DNA of 64,000 nucleotides. Source: Achromobacter sp. MYb9 (lineage in GTDB: Bacteria; Pseudomonadota; Gammaproteobacteria; Burkholderiales; Burkholderiaceae_B). Each line of letters begins with the position of its first letter. Position 1 is the stretch's first letter. Position numbers and translations under genes: made by a program. Positions 8,106 through 16,372 of the stretch are shown piece by piece. The notes under the pieces were generated by a model. It saw only the letters and a list, made by a program, of their open reading frames with translations. It ran no database searches and was not told the DNA's origin. Location: contig NZ_PCOQ01000007.1 of the NCBI RefSeq assembly GCF_002975275.1, positions 62,001 to 126,000 of the forward strand, in the 5' to 3' direction.

Positions 8106-9494
8106 CTACGCCATCAGCTTGACGATGGCCGGTACCGACAGCACGGCGGTGTAGTAGCCCATGAACTGCACGCCGGTGTTGAAGCCGAAGCGGCGGGACA
8201 GCAAGCCGCCGAACAGGCCCATCGTCAGGATCACCAGCAAGCCCAGGAATTGGCCTTCCCAGATGCTGATGACGATGATCAGGCCCACGAAGGTGGCGAT
8301 GATGGCTTCGTGGCTGACCTTGCGCGATACGAACAGCGCGGCGCGGCGCGCGAAGTTCATCGCGAAGGGGTAGGACACCAGCGCGGCCAGCAGCACGGCC
8401 AGCATGCCGTAGCCCAGGAACTCCCAGTGGTTCAGCAGGTTGTGCAGGTTGTGCGTCTGGCCCGTGGCGGCATCCACCGTGAAGCGCGGCGGTGCGTTGA
8501 ACAGCGGCGCCGCGGGGCCCGCAGCCACCGGGCTCAGCGGCAGGCCGAACGCGATCAGCGGGATCAGCGCTTCAGCGATATAGGTCGCTTCGGTGACGCC
8601 GTTGCGCGCCGACAGCACCGTCGTCAGGCGATGGTAGGCGTGCTTGATGCGCGAACCGACCAGTTCGCCCAGCACCACGGTCATGGCGACGGGGCTGAAC
8701 ACGAAGGTCGCGCTGGAAATCGCCGCCGTGGCCAGTGTCCATCGCGTCTGCGTGCGGTCCATCACCTTCAGCGGGTTCGGGAAGTAGCCCGACCAGCTCT
8801 TGACGTCCGGCGCCAGCGAAAACGTGCGCACTTTGTCGCGCATCATCTGCGCGCGGCCCATGGGCGAGATGACCGTGAACAGATCCGCGATCAGCGGCCC
8901 GATGGCAATGCCCAGGAAGTAGCTGATGCTGAGCTTGACGCCGTACTTGGCCGTCAGGCTTTGCAACGCGATGATGACCACCACGAAAGGCACCAGCAGC
9001 GCCACGGCGGCCCAACGCCCGGCCGAGAAATAGGCGATCAGCACGGCTGCCGCCAGGAAGATCCACGGCGCGGATTTGGTGATGGCCGCGCCGAACGGCG
9101 CCAGCAACACGGCGAACAGCACCGCCAGCGGCACCGCGACGAAGGCGGCGACGATGGCGCCGGACACCATTTTGCGCAGTGCGATGTGCGGCACGCCCAG
9201 CTTGCGCAGCATGTTCGCGCCCTGCAGCAGTGGCGTGGCCAGCGTGTCGCCTGGTATGCCCAGCAATGCCGTGGGCACCGCGTGCGTCATGTGCTTGGCC
9301 ACCGCGCCGGCCAGGAAAAAGGTGAAGACGCCTGCGGGCGGCACGCCCAGCAGCACTACCAGCAGCGTCAGCGGGGCCAGCGTCGTGGTTTCATCCGTTC
9401 CCGACACCAGGCCGATCGCGGCGAACACCACCGCGCCCAGCAGCCCCATCGCGGCGGCCACCATGATTTGTTCAAGCAGGGCGGGATCGCTCAT
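8106..9494 (-). CDS. TctA-type large permease of a tripartite tricarboxylate transporter
   Basis: 462 residues, strongly hydrophobic, with about ten to twelve predicted membrane segments. The TctA-like loops are GIPGDTLATPLLQGANMLRKLG and FGLPLSPVAAGPAAPLFNAPP. TctA proteins form the translocation channel of solute:ion symporters that rely on a Bug/TctC binding protein. AAGGAGG lies 7 nt before the ATG. The start overlaps the stop of the small membrane protein upstream (ATGA), giving the order HMG-CoA reductase, small protein, TctA. The sequence is more divergent than typical citrate TctA, and the cargo is inferred from context to be mevalonate or a similar acid. Confidence 0.85.
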   Translation of the reverse strand: MSDPALLEQIMVAAAMGLLGAVVFAAIGLVSGTDETTTLAPLTLLVVLLGVPPAGVFTFFLAGAVAKHMTHAVPTALLGIPGDTLATPLLQGANMLRKLGVPHIALRKMVSGAIVAAFVAVPLAVLFAVLLAPFGAAITKSAPWIFLAAAVLIAYFSAGRWAAVALLVPFVVVIIALQSLTAKYGVKLSISYFLGIAIGPLIADLFTVISPMGRAQMMRDKVRTFSLAPDVKSWSGYFPNPLKVMDRTQTRWTLATAAISSATFVFSPVAMTVVLGELVGSRIKHAYHRLTTVLSARNGVTEATYIAEALIPLIAFGLPLSPVAAGPAAPLFNAPPRFTVDAATGQTHNLHNLLNHWEFLGYGMLAVLLAALVSYPFAMNFARRAALFVSRKVSHEAIIATFVGLIIVISIWEGQFLGLLVILTMGLFGGLLSRRFGFNTGVQFMGYYTAVLSVPAIVKLMA

Positions 9495-9979
9495 GCCAAG
9501 GCCTCCTTGGATGCGCCTTGGGGGCGGGGGGACGACGCCTGCGCCGCGGTGGACGCGGTGGCTGGCGGTTCGGTGAACAGGTCGTACAGGTCCAGTTCCT
9601 TCAGTTCGCGCACGACCGACTCGGGCAGGTCGGCCAGCGTGCCCAGGCCGCCGGGCTGCTCGGCCAGTTCGGCCAGCACCTCTGCGCGCCAGGCGGGATC
9701 ATGCGTGGAGCTGTGTTCAATGACTTCGCGTTTGGGCGGGAACAGGCGCGCGCAGATGACGCCCGCGATCACGCAGCCGGCCAACCCGGCCAGCATGGCG
9801 TAGGCGTGCGCCAGTTCCGGCGAGGCGACCATGCCGCGCAACCAGCGGCTGGCCGCGTAGAAGCCGGCCACGCTGATCGTGATGCCGATGCCGATGGCCC
9901 ACGCCAGTTGGCGCAGGTCGACCGTGTCGCTCCATACCTCGGCCAGGCGCCAGGACGGCGCAGGGGATTTTGCTTCCAT
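9491..9979 (-). CDS. small two-helix membrane protein, possible TctB substitute
   Basis: 162 residues from MEAKSPAPSW, with GGAGAGAG just before the ATG. Two membrane helices (about 25-47 and 56-80) are followed by a charged C-terminal tail of some 80 residues with no known motif. It is translationally coupled to the TctA gene (ATGA overlap), the place where tctB usually sits. Standard TctB has four helices, so this is either a reduced TctB or an unrelated partner. I do not recognise it by sequence. The tail ends in a Pro/Ala/Ser-rich stretch. Confidence 0.75.
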   Translation of the reverse strand: MEAKSPAPSWRLAEVWSDTVDLRQLAWAIGIGITISVAGFYAASRWLRGMVASPELAHAYAMLAGLAGCVIAGVICARLFPPKREVIEHSSTHDPAWRAEVLAELAEQPGGLGTLADLPESVVRELKELDLYDLFTEPPATASTAAQASSPRPQGASKEALA

Positions 9980-10058
9980 GTCTCTCTCCGTTGTGTTTGG
10001 GCAGCGCCGGCGTTGCCGTGCGCCGCCTCTGTTCTTATATGGCCTGGGCCGGCCGGGC

Positions 10059-11345
10059 TTATCGTGACTGCCGCAGTTCCTCCAGCAAGGCCAGCGCGCG
10101 GTCGGTGCGGACGTCTTGCTCCGCCGCCATGCGCTTGGCGATGGTATCGATTTCGGCGCCCGATGCGCCGGCCACCAGGGCGATGTTGCGGGCATGCAGC
10201 GCCATGTGGCCGCGCTGGATGCCTTCGGTTGCCAGCGCGCGCAACGCGCCCAGATTCTGCGCCAGGCCCACGGCGACGGCCACTTCGCCCAGTTCCTGCG
10301 CCGAGCGCACGTCCATGATCTTCAGGGCCAGGCGGGCAAGCGGATGCGTTTTGGTCGCGCCCCCCACCAAGCCCACGGGCATGGGCATTTCAATCGTGCC
10401 CACCAGCGCGCCCGACGTGTCTTTCTCCCATTGCGTCAGCGACGTGTAGCGGCCCGAACGGGCCGCATAGGCGTGCGCGCCGGCCTCGACCGCGCGCCAG
10501 TCGTTGCCGGTGGCCACGATCACGGGATCGATGCCGTTCATGATGCCCTTGTTGTGCGTGGCCGCGCGGTACGGGTCGACGGCGGCGAACGTGTAGGCGT
10601 CGAGCACGCCCTCGATGATGTCGGCGCCGCTGCGGTCCTTGGTGTCCAGCACCTGCGGCGTCAGGCGCACGCGGGCGCGCGACAAGCGCAGGTCGGCCAG
10701 GTTGGACAGAATGCGCAGGCGCACCGAGCCGCCCGTGATGGTTTCGACCAGCGGCGCCACGGCCTCGGCCATGGTATTGACGGTGTTGGCGCCCATCGCG
10801 TCGCGCACGTCCACGATCAGGTGCAGCACGATCATCGGGCCGCGCGGCGTGTCGGCAAAGACATGGACTTCCAGGTCCTGGCAGCCGCCGCCCAGCCCGA
10901 TCAGCACCTTGTCGCGGCTGTTGGCCAGCGTCACGATGCGCTCGCGTTCGCGTAGCAGCGCCAGCCGCGCGCCATGCGGGTCGGTCAGGCCCAGCACCTG
11001 TACCTGCGCGCGCATCAACGGGCGGCTGCTGGACGTTTCGAAACCGCCGCATTCGCGCGCGAGCTTGGCCATGTAAGAGGCCGCCGCGACGACGGAAGGT
11101 TCTTCCACGGCCATCGGCACCAGCACGTCGCGCCCGTTGACCTGGAAGTTGCCGGCGACCCCCAGCGGCAGTTCGAACGCGCCAATGACGTTTTCGATCA
11201 TGCCGTCGGCACGGTCCAGGCCGAGCGCGCCGGGGCGGGCCAGCAACTGCTGTTCTTCGGGGGTCAGCGAGGCGGCGTCCGCGATGGCGGCCAGGCGTTG
11301 CGCGGGCGTCAGCGCGCGGAAGTTGGGCAAGCGTGAATCGGCCAC
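10059..11345 (-). CDS. mvaA: class II (degradative) HMG-CoA reductase
   Basis: 428 residues with every class II landmark: [65 protein letters not shown] and GHMALHARN. The predicted catalytic residues E82, K266, D282 and H380 are each one position before those of Pseudomonas mevalonii HMG-CoA reductase (E83, K267, D283, H381). That enzyme oxidises mevalonate to HMG-CoA with NAD and CoA. The start is GTG 11345 with GGAG about 9 nt upstream. A MocR-type regulator diverges from it, and the transporter genes follow at 9491-9979 and 8106-9494. Together with HMG-CoA lyase this predicts growth on mevalonate. Confidence 0.93.
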   Translation of the reverse strand: MADSRLPNFRALTPAQRLAAIADAASLTPEEQQLLARPGALGLDRADGMIENVIGAFELPLGVAGNFQVNGRDVLVPMAVEEPSVVAAASYMAKLARECGGFETSSSRPLMRAQVQVLGLTDPHGARLALLRERERIVTLANSRDKVLIGLGGGCQDLEVHVFADTPRGPMIVLHLIVDVRDAMGANTVNTMAEAVAPLVETITGGSVRLRILSNLADLRLSRARVRLTPQVLDTKDRSGADIIEGVLDAYTFAAVDPYRAATHNKGIMNGIDPVIVATGNDWRAVEAGAHAYAARSGRYTSLTQWEKDTSGALVGTIEMPMPVGLVGGATKTHPLARLALKIMDVRSAQELGEVAVAVGLAQNLGALRALATEGIQRGHMALHARNIALVAGASGAEIDTIAKRMAAEQDVRTDRALALLEELRQSR

Positions 11346-11388
11346 GATGGCAGTCTCCGTATAGGTATCGAGTGGCCTGATTCTAGGT

Positions 11389-11432
11389 AAACTGTACCGC
11401 TATTGAGAGGTACAGTTTTGGCAAACAGTACC
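11389..11432. promoter_or_regulatory. triple-repeat operator between mvaA and the MocR regulator
   Basis: AAACTGTACC (11389-11398) and its perfect inverse GGTACAGTTT (11409-11418) are followed by AAACAGTACC (11423-11432), a direct copy of the first with one mismatch. Mixed inverted and direct repeats of about this size are typical binding sites of MocR/GabR/PdxR regulators. Location in the divergent promoter region supports control of both mvaA and the regulator itself. Confidence 0.65.
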
Positions 11433-11478
11433 ATTGCACTGCACCAATTCTGGCCACGATTCACGCGGAAGACAACGC

Positions 11479-12897
11479 ATGGAACACGCAATCAAACTGG
11501 GCAAGCGGCCGCGCGGGGCGCCTATCGCCGAAAGCCTGGCCAAGCTCATCGGCCAGCAGATCGCCGATGGCGTGTACCGCCCGGGCGACAAGCTACCGTC
11601 TCTGCGCGAGTTGTCGCAACTGCACCGGTACGCCAAGAACACCGTGGTCGTGGCGTTTGAAATGCTGGTGGCCCAGGGGCTGGTGGAACCGCGCCGGGGC
11701 GCCGGCTTCTACGTGCTGGACGGCGATTTCGCGCGCAAGGCCGCCGACGAAGAAGCCGGGCAATTGAGCCGGGCGATGGACATCGTCTGGTTGATGCGCG
11801 AACAGCTCAAGACGCAGCCTGACGCGGTGCAGGCCGGGGACGGCTTCCCGCCCGTGGAGTGGCTGGCCGACATGCGCATGGACCGCTATCACCAGAAAGT
11901 GGTGCGCACGGGGCTTGGGGCGTTGTTCCGCTATGGCAGCCGCTTTGGCTACGCGCCGCTGCGCGAAAGCCTGGTGCGCAAGTTGGGCGATGTGGGCGTG
12001 AATGTGGCGCCGCCGCAATTGGTGCTGACGCATGGCGCGAACGAGGCCATGGACCTGGTGATCCGCTATTTCGTGCCGCCGGGCGCGACCGTGCTGGTGG
12101 ACAACCCCGGGTACTACCCGTTGTTCGGCAAGCTGAAGCTGGCGGGCGTGCGCATGCTGGGCGTGCCGCGCCTGTCCGACGGGCCCGACGTGGTTGCGCT
12201 GGAGGCCTTGTTGCAACGCGAGAAGCCCCGGCTGTTCTTCACGCAGTCGCTGGCGCACAACCCAACGGGTTCGGATATCTCGCTGGCCAAGGCTTATAAG
12301 GTTCTGCAGCTGTCCGAACGCTATAACCTGATGGTCGTCGAAAACGACTCGCTGGCCGACTTCAAGCCCACCTCCGCGGTCCGGCTGTCGGCGCTGGACC
12401 AGTTGGAACGCACCATCTACATCGGCAGTTTCTCGAAATCGTTTTCGGCGGCGCTCCGGGTGGGCTTCATCGCCTGCAATGCGGCGTTGGCGAGCGACCT
12501 GGCCGACCTGAAAGCCCTGGTGCATGTCAGCAGTTCGGAATATTGCGAGCGCATGGTGGACGTGATGCTGCGCGACGGGCATTACGAGCGGCACCTGGTA
12601 CGGCTGCGGCAGCGCCTGGAGGTTGCCACCGGCCACGCCCTGCAGGTGTTGGATTCACTGGGGGCAGAGGTGTTTGCGCGGCCCACGAGTTCGCTTTATC
12701 TATGGTCGTCGTTTCCTGGCGTGTCCGATTCGTTGAAGCTCGCCACGGACCTGATGCCAGAGAAAGTCATCATGGCCCCGGGGCGCGTATTCAGCGTGGA
12801 CCCGACCGCCACATCACCGTGGTCGCGGTGCAACGTCGGGGCGATCGGATCGCCGCGCTTTTACCCCACGCTGGCGGCGGCGCTGGCTCAGCGGTAG
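11479..12897 (+). CDS. MocR-family (GntR-HTH + aminotransferase-like) regulator
   Basis: 472 residues from ATG 11479 (GGAAG 8 nt upstream). An N-terminal GntR winged helix (PIAESLAKLIGQQIADGVYR, GDKLPSLRELSQLHRYAKNT, GLVEPRRGAGFYV) is joined by a linker to a fold-type I aminotransferase-like domain with HGANEAMDL, LAHNPTGSDISL, VENDSLADF and GSFSKSFSAALRVGF, where the lysine would hold pyridoxal phosphate. It probably activates or represses the divergent mvaA operon in response to an amine or PLP-reactive effector, which is odd for a mevalonate pathway. It overlaps nrdG tail-to-tail by 10 bp. Confidence 0.88.
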   Translation: MEHAIKLGKRPRGAPIAESLAKLIGQQIADGVYRPGDKLPSLRELSQLHRYAKNTVVVAFEMLVAQGLVEPRRGAGFYVLDGDFARKAADEEAGQLSRAMDIVWLMREQLKTQPDAVQAGDGFPPVEWLADMRMDRYHQKVVRTGLGALFRYGSRFGYAPLRESLVRKLGDVGVNVAPPQLVLTHGANEAMDLVIRYFVPPGATVLVDNPGYYPLFGKLKLAGVRMLGVPRLSDGPDVVALEALLQREKPRLFFTQSLAHNPTGSDISLAKAYKVLQLSERYNLMVVENDSLADFKPTSAVRLSALDQLERTIYIGSFSKSFSAALRVGFIACNAALASDLADLKALVHVSSSEYCERMVDVMLRDGHYERHLVRLRQRLEVATGHALQVLDSLGAEVFARPTSSLYLWSSFPGVSDSLKLATDLMPEKVIMAPGRVFSVDPTATSPWSRCNVGAIGSPRFYPTLAAALAQR

Positions 12898-13682
12898 GCG
12901 AATTCCTCAAACCACTGCACCAGCATGGTTTGCGCCTGCGCACTTAACGCGCGCCCGGGGGGCGCGCCCGGCGAACTGCGCGCCCCTTGGACGGCGAAGC
13001 GCCGCACGCCGCGGCGGGCCAGCTCGCGGGCCAGGGTCAGCAGCCGCGTTTCGTCCAGCCAGTCGGGGTGCCAGGTGATGCGGCATTCGAATTCCGTGCC
13101 GGCCGATAGCAACTGCGTCAGGCAGGCCAACGCGGGGCGCTGGGAATCGCGGCGGCCGGTGATGTCGTCGTAGCCCTGCGCGTCGGCCTTGATGTCCAGC
13201 CCCACCCAGTCCAGATGGCGCAGCACGTCGGCCAAACGCAGGGGATAGATGCCTGCCGTGTGCAGACCCACGCGGTATCCCATGCGCCGCACGTCGCGGA
13301 TCAAGGATGGGAGGCGGGGTTCGCTAAGGGGTTCGCCGCCCGAGAACACTACGGCATCCAGCAAGCCGGTGCGCGTTGCCAGGAAGGCCCGCGTTTCGCG
13401 CCAGTCGTACCGGGCGGCGCGGGTTTGCAGTTCGGTGTTGTGGCAGTAGTGGCAGCGCCAGGGGCAGCCCGAGATGAAGACGACGGCGGCCAACTGGCCC
13501 GGCCAATCCACCGTTGAAAAGGGCACCAGCCCGCCGATCGCGGGCGAATGCCGCGGCAACGGTTGGGCGACGGGTTGGGGCGGCGCCGCGTAGGCTGGCC
13601 TTGCGGCCAGCCTGCGGGTACCGGTTTCAGCGTGTTGAGGCGCGCCTTCAGGCGCGTTGCTCGACGAAGAAGCGGCGTTCAT
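12888..13682 (-). CDS. nrdG: anaerobic ribonucleotide reductase activating protein
   Basis: 264 residues of the radical SAM superfamily. CPWRCHYC (C-x3-C-x2-C) binds the 4Fe-4S cluster and VVFSGGEPL is the SAM-contacting GGE motif. The first 45 residues are a low-complexity extension rich in Ala/Pro. NrdG uses S-adenosylmethionine to create the glycyl radical in NrdD under anoxia. The ATG at 13682 has AAGGCG about 7 nt upstream. It overlaps the end of the 60-residue glycyl-radical frame by 35 bp, implying translational coupling with its substrate. Orientation and order are nrdD, glycyl-radical ORF, nrdG. Confidence 0.9.
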   Translation of the reverse strand: MNAASSSSNAPEGAPQHAETGTRRLAARPAYAAPPQPVAQPLPRHSPAIGGLVPFSTVDWPGQLAAVVFISGCPWRCHYCHNTELQTRAARYDWRETRAFLATRTGLLDAVVFSGGEPLSEPRLPSLIRDVRRMGYRVGLHTAGIYPLRLADVLRHLDWVGLDIKADAQGYDDITGRRDSQRPALACLTQLLSAGTEFECRITWHPDWLDETRLLTLARELARRGVRRFAVQGARSSPGAPPGRALSAQAQTMLVQWFEEFAYR

Positions 13683-13830
13683 TGAATTCGCCTTGTTTGC
13701 CGGTGTTGAAGGAAGAGACGGGACGGTGGTAGCCCATGACTCGGGTCCAGACTTCGCAGCGCACGCGCTGGCTATCGTCCAGTTGCAGAACGGGCGCAGC
13801 GGCGGTGGCGGGGACGGTCAAGGTTTGCAT
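13648..13830 (-). CDS. separate glycyl-radical domain of class III ribonucleotide reductase
   Basis: 60 residues. The core WTRVMGYHRPVSSFNTGKQG matches the C-terminal radical loop of class III NrdD (RVxGY...FNxGKxxE); Escherichia coli carries its radical glycine in the corresponding RVCGY, so G33 is the predicted radical site here. AAGGAG lies 6 nt before the ATG, so it has its own strong ribosome site. It is in the same reading frame as the large nrdD gene, separated only by that gene's TAG and 17 open codons, and overlaps nrdG. It is best read as the detached activating domain of NrdD that completes the enzyme in trans, or after rare stop-codon readthrough. Confidence 0.85.
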   Translation of the reverse strand: MQTLTVPATAAAPVLQLDDSQRVRCEVWTRVMGYHRPVSSFNTGKQGEFNERRFFVEQRA

Positions 13831-13881
13831 GAAGGACTCCTTGGGGTGAATGCCGGCTTGGGGCCGGCGGGGTGTCGCGCG

Positions 13882-15876
13882 CTAGGCGGGTGCGCAGCAC
13901 GCGGATTGCTTGGCCAGCAGTTCGGCGTCGCATTTGGGGCAGAACTCGTGATGCCCGGCCAGGTAGCCATGGTTGGGGCAGATCGAGAACGTGGGCGTGA
14001 CCGTGATGTAGGGCAGCCGGAAATTCGACAGGGCGCGGCGCACCAACTGCTTGCAGGCGTCGGCGGACGACACCGCTTCGTTCATGTACAGGTGCAGCAC
14101 CGTGCCGCCGGTGTACTTGCCCTGCAGGGTTTCCTGAAGCTCCAGCGCATGGAAGGGGTCGTCGGTGTAGCCCACGGGCAACTGGCTGGAATTGGTGTAG
14201 TACGGCTGGGCATCCGTGCCCGCTTGCAGAATGCCGGGGTAGCGCTTCCTGTCTTCGCGGGCGAAGCGGTAGGTCGTGCCTTCGGCCGGCGTGGCCTCCA
14301 GGTTGTAGAGGTGGCCGGTCTGTTCCTGGAATTCCGTCATGCGGTCGCGCACACGGTCCAGCAGGCGCACGGCCAACGCGTGGCCCGCGGCCGTGGTGAC
14401 ATCGTCCGCGCCGTTCGAGAAGTTGCGGATCATCTCGTTGATGCCGTTCACACCCAGCGTGCTGAAGTGGTTGCGCAGCGTGCCCAGGTAGCGCCGGGTA
14501 TAGGGATAGAGGCCCTGGTCGATGTAGCGCTGCACCACCTTGCGCTTGGTTTCCAGCACGTCGCGCCCCAGGCCCAGCAGCGCGTCCAGCCGTGCCATCA
14601 ACCGCGCTTCGTCGCCTTGGCAGGTGTAGCCCAGGCGTGCGCAGTTCACGGTCACCACGCCTACTGATCCCGTCTGTTCCGCCGATCCGAACAGCCCGTT
14701 GCCGCGCTTGAGCAGTTCGCGCAAGTCCAGCTGCAGGCGGCAGCACATGGACCGCACCATGTGGGGTTCCAGGTCGGAATTCAAGAAGTTCTGGAAGTAG
14801 GGCAGCCCGTAGCGCGCCGTCATTTCGAACAGGCGGTCGGCGTTGGGGTGGTCCCAGTCGAAGTCGGGCGTGATGTTGTAGGTGGGAATGGGGAAGGTGA
14901 ACACGCGCCCTTTGGCGTCGCCCGCCATCATCACTTCGATGTAGGCCCGGTTGATCATGTCCATTTCGGCTTGCAGGTCGCCGTAGTGGAACGGCATTTC
15001 CTGGCCGCCCACGTAAGGCACCTGTTCCTTCAGGTCGGCCGGGCAGGTCCAGTCGAACGTCAGGTTGGTGAATGGCGTTTGCGTGCCCCAGCGGCTGGGC
15101 ACGTTCAGGTTGAAGATCAGTTCCTGCATCGACTGCTTCACCTCGGCGTACGTCATGGCGTCGCGGCGGATGAAGGGCGCCATGTAGGTGTCGAAGGAGC
15201 TGAACGCCTGCGCGCCTGCCCATTCGTTTTGAAGCGTGCCCAGGAAGTTGACGATCTGGCCGATGGCGGCAGACATGTGTTTGGGCGGCGTGGATTCCAC
15301 CTTGCCCGGGATGCCGTTGAAGCCTTCGGTCAGCAATTGGCGCAGCGACCAGCCGGCGCAATAGCCGCTAAGCATGTCGAGGTCATGGATGTGGATGTCG
15401 CCGTCGCGGTGCGCCTGGCCCGCTTCGGGGGCGAAGACGTTGGACAGCCAGTAGTTGGCGGTGACCTTTCCGGCCACGTTCAGGATCAGGCCGCCCAGGC
15501 TGTAGCCTTGGTTGGCGTTGGCGTTGACGCGCCAGTCTCGCTGGTCCAGGTATTCCTCCATGGCGCTTTCCACGTCGACTATCGTGTGGCGCAGCGCGCG
15601 CAGCCGGGCATGTTGTTCGCGGTGCACGATGTAGGCGCGGGCGGTGCGCCAGTGGCCCGCCTGGACCAGGGCTTCCTCGACCCGGTTCTGGATGGTTTCG
15701 ACGCCGGGGCAGGGTTGGTCCGCCAGCGCACCGATGACGTTATCCGTGAGGATTTGCGCGCCCGCCAGGTCCAACTCCCCGGTGCTGATTCCGGCGGCCG
15801 CCATGGCATGCGCGATTTTGTCGCGATCAAAGGCCGCGACCCGGCCGTCGCGCTTGAGGATGTGTTGGATAGGCAT
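13882..15876 (-). CDS. nrdD: anaerobic ribonucleoside-triphosphate reductase, large part lacking the radical loop
   Basis: 664 residues from MPIQHILKRDGRVAAFDRDK. An ATP-cone (about 1-90) precedes the ten-stranded barrel (QRDWRVNANANQGYSLGGLI onward). The protein ends with a zinc-binding-like segment CPNHGYLAGHHEFCPKC and CCAPA. The glycyl-radical loop that should follow is absent and lies in the next 60-residue frame. It reduces ribonucleoside triphosphates without oxygen, with formate as usual electron source. ATG 15888 is an in-frame alternative, but it sits inside an NrdR box, so 15876 is preferred; neither has a clear ribosome site. Stop is TAG at 13884-13882. Confidence 0.88.
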   Translation of the reverse strand: MPIQHILKRDGRVAAFDRDKIAHAMAAAGISTGELDLAGAQILTDNVIGALADQPCPGVETIQNRVEEALVQAGHWRTARAYIVHREQHARLRALRHTIVDVESAMEEYLDQRDWRVNANANQGYSLGGLILNVAGKVTANYWLSNVFAPEAGQAHRDGDIHIHDLDMLSGYCAGWSLRQLLTEGFNGIPGKVESTPPKHMSAAIGQIVNFLGTLQNEWAGAQAFSSFDTYMAPFIRRDAMTYAEVKQSMQELIFNLNVPSRWGTQTPFTNLTFDWTCPADLKEQVPYVGGQEMPFHYGDLQAEMDMINRAYIEVMMAGDAKGRVFTFPIPTYNITPDFDWDHPNADRLFEMTARYGLPYFQNFLNSDLEPHMVRSMCCRLQLDLRELLKRGNGLFGSAEQTGSVGVVTVNCARLGYTCQGDEARLMARLDALLGLGRDVLETKRKVVQRYIDQGLYPYTRRYLGTLRNHFSTLGVNGINEMIRNFSNGADDVTTAAGHALAVRLLDRVRDRMTEFQEQTGHLYNLEATPAEGTTYRFAREDRKRYPGILQAGTDAQPYYTNSSQLPVGYTDDPFHALELQETLQGKYTGGTVLHLYMNEAVSSADACKQLVRRALSNFRLPYITVTPTFSICPNHGYLAGHHEFCPKCDAELLAKQSACCAPA

Positions 15877-15881
15877 TGTTG

Positions 15882-15897
15882 ACACCATATGTAGTGG
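15882..15897. promoter_or_regulatory. NrdR box 1
   Basis: ACACCATATGTAGTGG matches the NrdR consensus (acaCwATATaTwGtgt) at 13 of 16 positions. It overlaps the upstream alternative ATG of nrdD and lies 31 bp, three helical turns, from the second box, the usual tandem geometry for this nucleotide-sensing repressor. Confidence 0.7.
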
Positions 15898-15912
15898 GGT
15901 GTGAAAACTCTA

Positions 15913-15928
15913 CCACCACATATGGTGC
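15913..15928. promoter_or_regulatory. NrdR box 2
   Basis: CCACCACATATGGTGC matches the NrdR consensus at about 11 of 16 positions, exactly 31 bp from box 1. The pair upstream of nrdD predicts repression by NrdR. Confidence 0.65.
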
Positions 15929-16021
15929 TGCCGGCGCGCAAGATGCGTGCGATATCAGCCTGATTTGATACGGGTCAAACAGGGGGGAACGGCCCCTGAA
16001 ATGCGCAATGCGCGGCGGGCG

Positions 16022-16372
16022 TCAGAAGCCGATGCCGATGCCGGCCAACGAAATGGCCACGGCAAGGGCGGCCGTGCTGGCGGCCGGACGCGGCGCCCAG
16101 GACAGCATGCCGACCCACAGCAGCGCGCCGGCCGAAAGCCAGCCCAGCCAGGCGACGACACCCACGGTATTGCCCCACAGCCCGACGCAGGGAAGCAGGG
16201 CCAGCGCCAGCAGCAGCACGCCGGCGCCGCGCAGCACGCGCGTGTGGCCGGCCGACGGATCGCGGCCCCAGACCTGGTCGTAATGGCGCGGCATGGCCAG
16301 GCTCAGGCAGGCCATGCCGGAGTAGGTCAGCAGCAATGCCATCACAATGGCGAATACGTCGTTCATGTTCAT
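16022..16372 (-). CDS. DUF3325-like small membrane protein
   Basis: 116 residues starting MNMNDVFAIVMALLLTYSGM. Four hydrophobic segments cover most of the chain, with a conserved-looking MPRHYDQVWGR loop after the first helix. The gene overlaps the upstream PepSY gene by ATGA. In other proteobacteria such DUF3325 proteins accompany PepSY iron-uptake membrane proteins and TonB receptors; the function is unknown. Family assignment is from memory of the pattern, not from a search. Confidence 0.7.
   Translation of the reverse strand: MNMNDVFAIVMALLLTYSGMACLSLAMPRHYDQVWGRDPSAGHTRVLRGAGVLLLALALLPCVGLWGNTVGVVAWLGWLSAGALLWVGMLSWAPRPAASTAALAVAISLAGIGIGF

Noticed and set aside
8082-9803. Plus-strand open frame of 573 codons opposite tctA and the small membrane protein
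   Set aside because: Low-complexity His/Gln/Arg product typical of antisense to hydrophobic genes.
13882-13884. Reading the nrdD TAG as an expanded-code (pyrrolysine-type) or programmed readthrough signal
   Set aside because: The next frame has its own AAGGAG and ATG, so independent translation is simpler; I keep readthrough only as a minor alternative in the finding.
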